Counted from the first letter of the stretch, positions 1-5,828 are shown. The stretch: 11,839 nt of DNA from Baffinella frigidus (GCA_026770585.1 MU646680.1:177198-189036); one strand, 5' to 3'. Notes: a model not told the origin generated them from the letters alone. Translations and numbers: made by a program.

Positions 1-135
1 GGCGCATCCAGTTTTTGTACCAGAGAAAATAACACGACCGAAATCTCGGTCAATTGCTACGGTAGGAAACTCGTAGATAGGTACCCACTCCCGGTTTGCT
101 CGGTCTCTCTGCGGTGATAGTTCATATTCACGCAT
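1..135 (-). CDS. Possible 5' end of an unrecognised gene, cut by the window edge
   Basis: On the minus strand an ATG (135-133) opens a frame of 45 codons without a stop that runs off base 1. The peptide begins MREYELSPQRDRANREWVPI and continues YEFPTVAIDRDFGRVIFSG, followed by TKTGCA. It has a balanced, protein-like composition with no repeat signature, unlike most of the other short frames nearby. An in-frame TAA lies upstream (about 156), so this ATG would be the first start unless the segment is an internal exon. I do not recognise the family. The neighbouring RWP-RK gene is on the opposite strand, so the two would be divergent, about 600 bp apart. A chance open frame of 45 codons is possible, so confidence is modest. 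Confidence 0.33.
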   Translation of the reverse strand, partial: MREYELSPQRDRANREWVPIYEFPTVAIDRDFGRVIFSGTKTGCA

Positions 136-441
136 TTCGGTTACGTTTAGATGGACTTTTTAGGTACAAACTCAACGGCAGGATAGACTTGGCCTGCGAA
201 ACCCCAGAAATTTATGCTGACGCCCGTGCAGTTGCCTAGAAGGCCCTAAAGGGCCCCATTATCCCCAGTTGTCCAAGACCCGTCATCGAGATCCTCTGAC
301 TGTTCTAGAATCAAAAAGAAGGCCGCCAACTCGACAAAATCGATAAAAACACCCCTTACGCACGTCGTGCAGGGCTTGTCAACACCCCAAGGCCAAGTTT
401 ACTACATGAAATTCTATCGACCTTCTTACTTGTGTTCTGGT
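136..441. other. Gene-free spacer with a degenerate palindromic relative
   Basis: No gene is visible. Around 228-410 there are pieces that recall the fold-back element at 3364-3493: GAAGGCC stretches, GTTCTAGAATC near 303, and a TTACTAC heptamer at 399-405 followed by ACCTTCTTAC. It may be a decayed copy, but it no longer folds convincingly. Confidence 0.3.
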
Positions 442-580
442 CTTATCCGGGGAAACCTATTTTTCTTTCATGTGATGGCACCAAAAATTACTACACAATT
501 TGTTCTTATTAGTAATATTAAAGCATCTGTGTAGTAATTTTTGTTGCCAACAAATGAAAAAATAGGTTTCCCCGGATAAG
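442..580. mobile_element. Fold-back (MITE-like) element E1, 139 bp
   Basis: The outer arms CTTATCCGGGGAAACCTATT (442-461) and their reverse complement at the right end (ending at 580) match perfectly, and the pairing continues inward with few mismatches to a core. The core is bounded by AAAAATTACTACACA (about 484-498) and TGTGTAGTAATTTTT (about 528-542). The apical region contains TTATTAGTAATA. The whole element can fold into one hairpin. A second copy lies at 10176-10292 with the core inverted. No convincing target-site duplication is visible. It is too short to encode a protein, so it would depend on a transposase from elsewhere if it is mobile. Confidence 0.88.
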
Positions 581-742
581 GTTAGACCGGTCAACACGTA
601 ACAGTTGGGGCACGGAACACCCGCGCCTGATACACCTGTAGTAAAGTGGGTCACCTAGGGGGTCGGGGGCCCTTTCAAGAGACCTTTTCACGAAATACAA
701 CCCTTCAACGACAGCAATCCTCACGTCTCACACGATCCCAAC
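581..742 (+). promoter_or_regulatory. Putative promoter and 5' leader of the RWP-RK gene
   Basis: This stretch lies between element E1 and the RWP-RK start codon. No clear TATA box is seen. The 40 bases before the ATG are rich in C and A, as in a leader. CACCTGTAGTAAA at 633-645 is identical to a motif repeated at 8998-9010 and 9120-9132 among the fold-back elements, so repeat-derived DNA reaches to about 100 bp from the start codon. Promoter function is inferred from position only. Confidence 0.25.
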
Positions 743-1651
743 ATGTCCTCTGCTCCTACCATCCCCGCCACAACCGACGCCGCAACCGCCGCTGCTGCCC
801 CGAACGTCGGTGCCGGCAGCATCGCGGATCTCTTCAGTGCCCTGGAGCGCGTCACAGACCAGAAGAACGCCGTGTCAACGACGGAGGAGGCACGATTCGC
901 GCCGGCCGGGCCCGCGACACCCCGGGCTTCGCGCTCCCCAGCGCCTCAAGACAACGCCAGCGAAGGCGACGACGACTCGCTCGCCACCAGGGTCAACTCC
1001 AGCGGGTTCGTGGACGCGGTCATTCCGCGTCGCAGGGGCAACGAGAAGAAGGTGGTGCTCACGAGGAAGCTCCTTGAAAGCTACCACCACGAATCGCTCG
1101 ACGCCGTGACCGAGCGCCTCGGCCTGTCCAAGACCACCATCAAAGCCGCCTGCCGCCGCCTCGGTTTGCCCAAGTGGCCATACCAGCACACGGGTCCGCG
1201 CAAGCGCAAAATGGGGGTCCCGATTCAGCACGCTGGCGAATCCGCACACGAGCGCACTCTCAAGGACACCTTCCACGAGCTCATGGGCAAGCGCCAGCGG
1301 GTCGGGGAGGTGCAGATGGCTCCCTCCGCCATGCTCACGTCGCCGCTCACGTCGCTCCCCGGCACAACAATGGTGGACATCCAGGCGCACATGCAGTCGC
1401 TTTCGGCGCTGTCCGCCATGGCGGCGACTCTCAACGCGTCGGGCCAGCACTTTGCGCTCAACGCGCCGTCGGCGTTCCCCGCTCCCCCGCTCCCGGGGCC
1501 CCAGCAGCTGCTGTTGGGTGGCGCCTTCGGGGGGAACGGCAACTACGGGGGGAACATCAACTACGGGGGGAACTACGGGGGGGCCTACATGCCCGAGGCC
1601 GTGGGAGGGTTCCAGCCGTGGGGTGGCCCGCCTCGCTTCTCGATGCACTGA
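743..1651 (+). CDS. RWP-RK domain transcription factor, single exon, 302 aa
   Basis: This is probably a nuclear DNA-binding regulator. The family (NIN-like and RKD proteins) controls nitrogen responses and gamete or sexual programmes in plants and algae; which role applies here cannot be read from sequence. The RWP-RK domain spans about residues 106-156. A helix-turn-helix-like region includes LESYHHESLDAVTERLGLSK and TTIKAACRRLGLPKWP. The signature appears as KWP at 144-146, then RKRK at 153-156, so the usual R of RWP is K. Residues 1-100 are Ala/Pro/Ser-rich and look disordered. There is an acidic patch EGDDD (74-78) and a basic stretch RRR (96-98). Residues 190-255 are rich in Ala, Leu, Met and Pro. 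The tail (259-302) is Gly/Asn/Tyr-rich with NYGGN-type repeats. The frame has high GC at third positions and ends in TGA at 1649. No PB1 domain is present and the protein is short, so it is closer to RKD-type size than to NLP. The tail frame depends on several G6-G7 runs, where a sequencing error would shift it. Confidence 0.9.
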   Translation: MSSAPTIPATTDAATAAAAPNVGAGSIADLFSALERVTDQKNAVSTTEEARFAPAGPATPRASRSPAPQDNASEGDDDSLATRVNSSGFVDAVIPRRRGNEKKVVLTRKLLESYHHESLDAVTERLGLSKTTIKAACRRLGLPKWPYQHTGPRKRKMGVPIQHAGESAHERTLKDTFHELMGKRQRVGEVQMAPSAMLTSPLTSLPGTTMVDIQAHMQSLSALSAMAATLNASGQHFALNAPSAFPAPPLPGPQQLLLGGAFGGNGNYGGNINYGGNYGGAYMPEAVGGFQPWGGPPRFSMH

Positions 1652-1800
1652 GCCGGAGCGTGCTGGGGCGAGCGTGGGGAAGCCGAAGACCTCCTGCACC
1701 ACTGCCGAGAGGACAGTGTCCATTGCCGGAGCACAAGTCCGAGAGGCTTTGGTTCCGGAGAAGGATGGTCCCACGCCGGAGAGAGACGGGGCACACACGT
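1652..1800. other. 3' flank of the RWP-RK gene
   Basis: GC-rich DNA with no gene and no recognisable polyadenylation signal. A small perfect hairpin, GGACAGTGTCC, lies near 1713. The 3' UTR presumably falls here. Confidence 0.3.
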
Positions 1801-1845
1801 GTGCTTCCTAGACACACTCATGTGCTTCCTAGACACACGCGTGTG
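1801..1845. repeat. 21-bp minisatellite, block A (two units)
   Basis: Two tandem units of GTGCTTCCTAGACACAC plus four variable bases occupy 1801-1821 and 1822-1842, and a third begins but decays. The unit is partly self-complementary where units meet (ACACACGTGTG). The same unit forms block B at 2345-2488. Open frames here reading LPRHT or CFLDT come from the repeat and are not genes. Confidence 0.85.
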
Positions 1846-1924
1846 CCCTCCCACTCTGGCGCGAGAGAGGGAGGGATGCGGGACCGCGCGCGCGCGTGTG
1901 CTTGTCCACTTACCGCTGGCCTTG

Positions 1925-1990
1925 TCAACTTAGATGCAGCACCAAAGCACCAAAGTGTGGGATTCAGGAGCGGGGCATGCCCTCTGTCCA
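1925..1990. repeat. Direct repeat preceding fold-back F1
   Basis: CACCAAAGCACCAAAG at about 1940-1955 recurs at about 2808-2823 upstream of fold-back F3. In both cases the sequence then leads into the CAGGGG terminus of an F element. The repeated block is therefore larger than the fold-back alone. Confidence 0.6.
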
Positions 1991-2108
1991 CAGGGGAAAC
2001 TCGCTCACAAGAAACGCCCCCCCCCTAGGACCCTACAGTAGGCCTATGCCTAGGGCCCTATGGTGGTCCTGGGGTGGGGGGCGGTTTATCATGAGCGAGG
2101 GACCCCTG
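1991..2108. mobile_element. Fold-back element F1, 118 bp
   Basis: The arms begin CAGGGG and end CCCCTG. The left arm CAGGGGAAACTCGCTCACAA pairs with the right arm, whose complement begins CAGGGGTCCCTCGCTCATGA. The pairing continues through the C-rich tract and CTAGGACC. The centre, ACAGTAGGCCTATGCCTAGG, is shared with F2 and F3. CAG-type termini recall hAT-like MITEs, but no 8-bp target duplication is visible. Confidence 0.82.
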
Positions 2109-2344
2109 CAGGTCCTGCTCAGACATCCCTCAAGTGGCGGGGGGGTCATATCTGACCCCCCGCAGGTCGGGGCGGGGGACCGCGCGCGCGAAAGTGCGCG
2201 AAAGTGCAAGTGTGGGAGATTATGGTTAGGTGGGGGTGAGAGGCGATGTGAGAGTAATACAAAGAGCACCAACGCACGTACATGTAACGAGCGGAGCATT
2301 TGGAGGGAACTCGCGTGTGAGCGCTGCTTTTCAGACACACACGT
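2109..2344. other. Spacer with a G/C hairpin and a repeated block
   Basis: GGGGGGTCA (2140-2148) and TGACCCCCC (2153-2161) form a perfect 9-bp stem with a TATC loop. The block around 2229-2278 (GCGATGTGAG followed by AATACAAA and CACCAA) recurs at about 2769-2827. No gene is seen. Confidence 0.6.
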
Positions 2345-2488
2345 GTGCTTCCTAGACACCTGTGGTTCCTAAACACACCCTTGTGCTTCCTAGACACACC
2401 ATTTTACTGCCTAGACACACTCTTGTGCTTCCTAGTAGACTGACCTGTGTGCTTCCTAGACACACCCGTGTGCTTCCTAGACACCGGG
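2345..2488. repeat. 21-bp minisatellite, block B (seven units)
   Basis: The units start at 2345, 2362, 2383, 2404, 2425, 2449 and 2470, with consensus GTGCTTCCTAGACACACCC. The first is shortened, the fourth is degenerate (starting TTACTGCC), and the fifth carries an altered TAGACTGACC segment. Block A at 1801 belongs to the same family. Confidence 0.88.
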
Positions 2489-2594
2489 ATGCGCCCCTTG
2501 AGCAAGAGAGAGGCTTTCATTACAAGCAACACGGCAGCCATGTATGCAACCCCGCAGAACGGTTTGGTACGAGAAAAGGGGGCTCGGTCCAGTC
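2489..2594. other. Short spacer, no gene seen
   Basis: Unique-looking DNA between the minisatellite and F2. Nothing recognisable is seen. Confidence 0.3.
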
Positions 2595-2715
2595 TACAGG
2601 GGTACCTCGATTACAAGAAAACGCCTCCCCCTAGGACCCTACAGTAGGCCTATGCCTAGGGCCCTATGGTCGTCCTAGGGGGGTGTCGTTTTCTTGTAAT
2701 CGAGGTACCCCTGTA
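2595..2715. mobile_element. Fold-back element F2, 121 bp, best preserved copy
   Basis: The arms are perfect over about 29 bp: TACAGGGGTACCTCGATTAC at the left end and its exact complement at the right end, continuing through AAGAAAACG. The centre is the same AGTAGGCCTATGCC block as in F1. The near-perfect arms suggest it is the most recent of the three copies, or that it has been homogenised. Flanking bases do not show a clear target duplication. Confidence 0.88.
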
Positions 2716-2867
2716 AGTAGGTAGGATCGGGGAGCTCATCCGGCGATTGTTCCCATCCCCTCAAGAGTGAGGTGGGCGTGGTCCGCGATGTGAGTGGAAT
2801 ACAAAACACCAAAGCACCAAAGGCTTGTGTCTGGGTAGGGGCGCCGCGAGAGGTCATGTGCATTCTA
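2716..2867. repeat. Spacer holding a second copy of the F-flanking repeat
   Basis: GCGATGTGAGTGGAATACAA at about 2787-2806 and CACCAAAGCACCAAAG just after it match the blocks near 2246 and 1940. Together with the F elements, this marks an old local duplication. No gene is seen. Confidence 0.5.
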
Positions 2868-2985
2868 CAGGGGTTCCTCGCCCATGAGAAACTGCACCAC
2901 CACCTAGGACCACCATAGAGCCCCAGGCATAGGCCTACTGTAGGGTCCTAGAGGGTGTCGGTTTCTGATGAGCGAGGTACCCCTG
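2868..2985. mobile_element. Fold-back element F3, 118 bp, inverted centre
   Basis: The left arm is CAGGGGTTCCTCGCCCATGA and the right arm's complement begins CAGGGGTACCTCGCTCATCA. The central block reads as the reverse complement of that in F1 and F2 (GCATAGGCCTACTGTAGGG), so the whole element lies in the opposite orientation. Confidence 0.82.
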
Positions 2986-2986
2986 C

Positions 2987-3176
2987 ATGCTGTGCAACGC
3001 AACTGCATAGGTCCAGCCTTGCCATGGTAAGGCTGGTTGCCGTGCCTATCTCGGGCTGGCCGACTTTTCCTAAGTTGACATGCTGGGTGTGTGGTACAAC
3101 CTCGTCAACTTCGAAGCGGAAAAGCGCCCGGGCTCACCAAACTCATGAGCCCAAACAGCCTGAGACAGAGCTATCC
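2987..3176. repeat. Dispersed repeat, copy A (partner at 6893-7058)
   Basis: A 126-bp ungapped stretch (about 3049-3174) aligns with 6935-7060 at roughly 78% identity. Shared blocks include AAGTTGACATGCTGG and GGCTCACCAAA. Both copies are open in one frame and give similar peptides (for example KLTCWVCGT and KLTCWGCGT). Most codon differences are non-synonymous, however, so I do not call it coding. It also carries the first of three copies of a GCAACTGCA to GGCTGGTT block, the others being at 3278 and 3488. Confidence 0.75.
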
Positions 3177-3179
3177 CTT

Positions 3180-3263
3180 TAAGTGGCCAGTAGGCGCCCT
3201 ACCGTAGGCCCCTAGGACCTGCCTAGGACTTCAGGGGGTCGAATTCGACCCGCTGGCCACTTA
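3180..3263. repeat. 84-bp inverted repeat with a perfect 16-bp palindrome
   Basis: TAAGTGGCCAG (3180-3190) pairs with CTGGCCACTTA (3253-3263). Inside, GGGTCGAATTCGACCC (3236-3251) is a perfect palindrome, and CCTAGGACC recalls the inner arms of the F elements. Only the terminal 11 bp of the arms match. Confidence 0.7.
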
Positions 3264-3277
3264 GGGGGTATTATAAA

Positions 3278-3362
3278 GCAACTGCAAAAGTCTAGACTTT
3301 GCCGTGGTGAGGCTGGTTTTCTCCCGGAGCCCCGCGAAACTCATCGGCAATGCCCCCACCTG
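3278..3362. repeat. Direct repeat R2 (partners 2998-3048 and 3488-3565)
   Basis: The block runs from GCAACTGCA through CTAGACTTTGCCGTGGTGAG to GCGAAACTCATCGGCAATGC. The second half is almost identical in R3 (3488-3565). A shorter degenerate copy (GCGAAACTCATGGGTAATGC) lies at about 3641-3660. No coding role is apparent. Confidence 0.82.
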
Positions 3363-3363
3363 G

Positions 3364-3493
3364 CCCCAGAAGGCCCCAGAAGGCTCCAGAAGGTAGTTTA
3401 CTACACGCAAAGGCTGCCAGAGTCTTCTAGAATAATTATCAAACACGTGCGCGTAGTAAACGACCTTCTAGTGGCTTCTAGAGCCTTCTAGAC
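3364..3493. mobile_element. Fold-back element E14, 130 bp, with GTAGTAA core
   Basis: The arms of about 45 bp are 3364-3408 and 3449-3493. They are built from repeated CCAGAAGG or CTAGAAGG units and end inward in GTTTACTACACGC (left) and GCGCGTAGTAAAC (right). The apical region contains TCTAGAATAATTATC. It lies between direct repeats R2 and R3. Confidence 0.82.
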
Positions 3494-3565
3494 TTTGTCG
3501 TGGTAAGGCTGGTTGCCGATCTTCTCCCGGAGCCCCGCGAAACTCATCGGCAATGCCTCCACCTG
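3488..3565. repeat. Direct repeat R3
   Basis: This is the second near-identical copy of the block in R2 (CTCCCGGAGCCCCGCGAAAC and onward). It carries a GCCGATCTT insert relative to R2. It overlaps the right end of E14 by a few bases. Confidence 0.82.
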
Positions 3566-3570
3566 TTTGC

Positions 3571-3634
3571 GGGTTTAGGGTTTAGGGTTTAGGGTTTAGG
3601 GTTTGGGGTTGAGGGTTTAGGGTTGAGGGTTTAG
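3571..3634 (+). repeat. Interstitial telomere-like array 1 (G-rich on + strand)
   Basis: Four canonical TTTAGGG units are followed by degenerate TTTGGGG and TTGAGGG variants. It is interstitial, since unrelated DNA flanks it on both sides. Confidence 0.92.
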
Positions 3635-3670
3635 CCCTGCGAAACTCATGGGTAATGCCTGCACCTGGTG

Positions 3671-3790
3671 TAGGGGTTGGGGTTGAGGGTTTAGGGTTGA
3701 GAGTTTGAGGTTCAGGGTTTCGGGTTTCGGGTTTCGGGTTTCGGGTTTCGGGTTTATGGTTTATGGTTTATGGTTTAGTATTTAGGGTTT
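3671..3790 (+). repeat. Interstitial telomere-like array 2 with variant blocks
   Basis: Degenerate TTTAGGG units run from 3671. From 3711 the 7-bp register is exact: one TTCAGGG, five TTTCGGG (3718-3752), three TTTATGG (3753-3773), TTTAGTA, then TTTAGGG. Each variant is locally homogenised, as expected from tandem amplification of mutated units. Confidence 0.92.
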
Positions 3791-3792
3791 CG

Positions 3793-3822
3793 TGAGCAGG
3801 CTCCAAGGCAAGCTAATCGGGC
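3793..3822. repeat. Left fragment of the ~180-bp repeat, split by an insertion
   Basis: GGCTCCAAGGCAAGCTAATC matches the segment GGCTCCAAGGTAAGCTAACG of the array copies at 4650 and 4840. In those copies the sequence continues into GTACATACAGTTATACAGCC. Here it breaks off at about 3822 and resumes at 4110. Confidence 0.7.
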
Positions 3823-3830
3823 TGTCGTGC

Positions 3831-3948
3831 GGTTAGCTGCCCGCCATGCCTTTGGAAGCCATGAACCTCACACCCTTCACCCTAACCCCAACCCCTTCCA
3901 GTATCCCTTAAGGTCCATGGCTTCCCAAGACATGGCGGGCAGCTAACC
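3831..3948. mobile_element. Fold-back element, 118 bp
   Basis: GGTTAGCTGCCCGCCATG (3831-3848) and its exact complement at 3931-3948 form an 18-bp perfect stem. Pairing continues over GGAAGCCATG (left) and CATGGCTTCC (right) to about 3867 and 3911. The loop holds degenerate CCCTAACCCCAACCC. Confidence 0.88.
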
Positions 3949-4108
3949 ACACAGCGGACTTCGAAGGGATTTCGAACAACCTGTAAACGATAAGACCTAC
4001 GACCCTACGGTAGGCAATCCGTAGGGATATAGGGGGGGTTCCTACGGACAAGGTACCGGAAAGGTGGCCCGATGTGGGCCGAAAATCCCTTCGTACCCCG
4101 CTGTGTGG
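3949..4108. repeat. Second inverted repeat abutting the 118-bp fold-back
   Basis: CACACAGCGGACTTCGAAGG and following bases (to about 3974) pair with 4080-4108 (CCCTTCG, CCCCGCTGTGTGG). The loop has a CCTACGGTAGGC and CCGTAGGG region that recurs at 6204-6240. The right arm recurs at 6313-6340. Together with the preceding fold-back, this makes a composite of about 285 bp inserted in the ~180-bp repeat. Confidence 0.72.
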
Positions 4109-4109
4109 T

Positions 4110-4242
4110 ATACAGCCCATACATCTATTGTACCCTGATACATCCCATACATCTATCGAACCCTGCATGTACAGCCCATGCATCTATTGTACCTCCCTTT
4201 TCCCGAACAAAACGTGTGTCGCTCAGGTACGTGAGGGGAAGT
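4110..4242. repeat. Right part of the split ~180-bp repeat
   Basis: ACAGCCCATACATCTATTGT (4112-4131) appears in three local units (about 4112, 4139 and 4170). Then TTTTCCCGAACAAAACGTGT matches the TTTTCCCGGTACAAAACGTG of later copies. The copy ends at about 4242, where the next fold-back begins. Confidence 0.75.
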
Positions 4243-4248
4243 TCATCT

Positions 4249-4377
4249 CGGAACATACCAGAATCTGCCCTGATACAAAGGCGTAAGATAACACCATTTG
4301 ATGCTTAAAATAGCATATACACCCTTACCTTCCGCGTGGGGAGCCTAAAATAGCGGGACAGATTCTGTCGTGTTCCG
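4249..4377. repeat. Inverted repeat E15, 129 bp
   Basis: CGGAACATACCAGAATCTGC (4249-4268) pairs with the complement of GACAGATTCTGTCGTGTTCCG (4357-4377). The interior carries a direct pair GCTTAAAATAGC and GCCTAAAATAGC. The arms match over about 23 bp with a few mismatches; the inner part is loose. Confidence 0.65.
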
Positions 4378-4587
4378 AAACTAAAGTACACTCCTAGCGG
4401 AAGGATTTAACAAAAACCAAAGGCAACCCCCATAGACACTGGCAACTTCGGTTTCCGAACACTCACTGCCTCAATCCACTCACAAGTTGACATTTTGCAT
4501 AAACCCTAAACCCTAAACCCGGGGTTGGCTCGAGAAAAATCTTCCTGCTAGCAGTGAAGTATTATTGTTATTATAGAAAAGCAAATA
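4378..4587. other. Spacer with a short telomere-like tract
   Basis: No gene is seen. 4501-4520 holds nearly three CCCTAAA units in C-rich orientation. The remainder is AT-rich and unassigned. Confidence 0.4.
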
Positions 4588-5034
4588 TTAAGTAGCAGGG
4601 GCGGAGTCCTTGTCGGGCAGCGCGGTGACTGGGTCAGCCGGCTCCAAGGTATGCTAATGGGGCTGTACATGCAGTTATAGGGGGGGGAAATGCAGTTATA
4701 GGGATGTAAATGCAGTTATACAGCCCCTACATGTATTGCACCTCCTTTTCCCGGTACAAAACGTGTGTGCCTTAGCGACGTGACGGGGAATATTAAGCAG
4801 AGGCGGGAGCCTTGTCTAGCAGTGCGGCGACGGGGTCAGCCGGCTCCAAGGTAAGCTAACGGGGATGTACATACAGTTATACAGCCCATACATCTATTAT
4901 ACAGCCCCTACATGTATTGTACCTTGTTTTCCCGGTACAAAACGTGTGTCCCTTGGGGACGTGACGGGGAATATCAAGTAGGGGCGGGGACCTTCTCGAG
5001 CAACGCGGCAACGGGGTCGTCGGGCTCCTCCACG
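4588..5034. repeat. Diverged tandem repeat, about 180-bp period (three copies)
   Basis: Copies begin at about 4588, 4794 and 4974, each starting TTAAGTAG, TTAAGCAG or TCAAGTAG. Shared blocks in order are GGGTCAGCCGGCTCCAAGGT, CAGCCCCTACATGTATTG, CCCGGTACAAAACGTGTGTG and GACGTGACGGGGAATAT. The first copy is longer because of three tandem ATGCAGTTATAGGG-type units (about 4668-4720). The third copy stops after the GGGCTCCTCC segment. A fourth, split copy lies at 3793-3822 plus 4110-4242. Confidence 0.85.
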
Positions 5035-5123
5035 ATTATGGTCTGCTCATCGAAAACATCCGTTAGGTCCTCAAGATTCTTCATAGGAGAAATTATAGGA
5101 GAAATTACTACGGCATAGGTCAT
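4974..5123 (-). CDS. Exon-like frame, unrecognised, with related frames in the tandem repeats
   Basis: On the minus strand an open frame ends in TGA at 4976-4974. From the ATG at 5084 it reads MKNLEDLTDVFDEQTIIVEE then PDDPVAALLEKVPAPT (36 aa). A further ATG at 5123 would add 13 residues, but that part lies in repeat-like DNA. The last 17 or so residues recur on the minus strand of the two other repeat copies as EPADPVAALLDKAPASA and EPADPVTALPDKDSAPAT, each also followed by a stop at the equivalent place. Between copies 2 and 3 many codon changes are silent. It may be a terminal exon whose 3' part was tandemly duplicated. No family is recognised and no complete gene is visible. Confidence 0.3.
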   Translation of the reverse strand: MTYAVVISPIISPMKNLEDLTDVFDEQTIIVEEPDDPVAALLEKVPAPT

Positions 5124-5155
5124 TTTACTTATGAATCCTAATTAAATCAATTACC
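5085..5155. repeat. Fragment related to the interior of fold-back E8
   Basis: AGGAGAAATTACTACGGCAT and then TCCTAATTAAAT match, in reverse orientation, the centre of the element at 9653-9804 (TTTAATTAGGA to AATTTCTCCTAT). It contains a TTACTAC heptamer at 5105-5111. AGGAGAAATTA is locally duplicated. Confidence 0.6.
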
Positions 5156-5337
5156 CCCCCCAACAATCCTGGGTGGTTAGGTTCTTCGAGCTCCCAACAT
5201 AAGCGGACACTGGAACCTGTTCTGCAGAAAAGCCATGCTTCCTTCCGGATCACACCAAGCCCCCCCGGTGCAGAGGAGAGAAACATCGAGACCTCTGTTA
5301 ATGAAAGCTCCCGAAATTTCACTTTCGCGCAGTTTTT
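5156..5337. other. Spacer with a weak minus-strand open frame
   Basis: A 65-codon minus-strand frame (5322-5125) begins MKFRELSLTEVSMFLSSAPG. It has ordinary composition but matches no family I know, and its 3' end runs into the E8-like repeat. I do not call it a gene. Confidence 0.2.
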
Positions 5338-5511
5338 GGACTACGGGGGAGAGCTAGGCGGGATCTTGGAGCCATTTCACACATATCGTGCGGTTACTTT
5401 TCCGTCAAAGTCAATTATTTGTGGGCATTTCCGGTAACTTTTGCCGATTTCAAGGGAAAATAATAGATGGACACAGGGCGTTAAATGACATGTAGCTCTC
5501 CCGCGTAGGAC
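5338..5511. repeat. Inverted repeat E18, 174 bp
   Basis: GGACTACGGGGGAGAGCTA (5338-5356) pairs with TAGCTCTCCCGCGTAGGAC (5493-5511), 16 of 19 positions matching. The interior has related direct segments GGTTACTTTTCCG and GGTAACTTTTGCCG. It is older or looser than the other fold-backs. Confidence 0.6.
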
Positions 5512-5626
5512 TAACACCGGCTGAAAATTGCGGGAGACGTTTCACGGACCCCGATCCCCACTCGAGGCTGAAAGAGGGGGTATTTTAAATGTGGAGTTTT
5601 CAAATTTGTACCAGTCACGGGGAGGC
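5512..5626. other. Short spacer, no gene seen
   Basis: Nothing recognisable is seen. Confidence 0.3.
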
Positions 5627-5668
5627 TTGGTCACGTTACCGGCGGATATCCGCTGGTAACGTGACCAA
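5627..5668. repeat. 42-bp nearly perfect palindrome
   Basis: TTGGTCACGTTACC (5627-5640) and GGTAACGTGACCAA (5655-5668) flank GGCGGATATCCGCT. The only mismatch in the 21-bp arms is G5641 against T5654. A half-decayed relative lies at 10817-10842 inside element E5. A TTACTAC heptamer follows at 5690-5696. Confidence 0.9.
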
Positions 5669-5828
5669 CCGCGACTATTTGTGTGAAAATTACTACACAC
5701 CCCTTCACATGTAAAGGAACCCCGGTTTCAATACAATCATAATTCTAGCTTCGAGTGGCCTGGTACAGTTTTTTTACAGAAAACTGTGGGGGAGGTTTGA
5801 GGTCTGAATTCTGGGAAGCATCCAATAC
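5669..5828. other. Spacer, no gene seen
   Basis: It holds GAAAATTACTACACACC at 5685-5701, resembling one half of the hairpin core with no visible partner. It also holds a small hairpin, ACAGTTTT and AAAACTGT, near 5765-5787. Confidence 0.45.

Noticed and set aside
875-1798. 307-codon minus-strand frame across the RWP-RK gene
   Set aside because: It is antisense to a recognised domain. Its length follows from the high GC and skewed codon use of the real gene, and the peptide is Arg/Gly-rich without a domain.
1174-2028. 284-codon plus-strand frame overlapping the RWP-RK gene and minisatellite A
   Set aside because: Out of frame with the recognised protein. The second half translates the 21-bp repeat.
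1896-2647. Plus-strand frames over the minisatellite blocks
   Set aside because: Peptides such as CFLDT and VLPRHT repeats are translations of the 21-bp unit.
4974-5322. Two adjacent minus-strand frames (5322-5125 and 5123-4974) as an operon
   Set aside because: The setting is eukaryotic, the junction lies in an E8-like repeat, and no ribosome-binding site logic applies.
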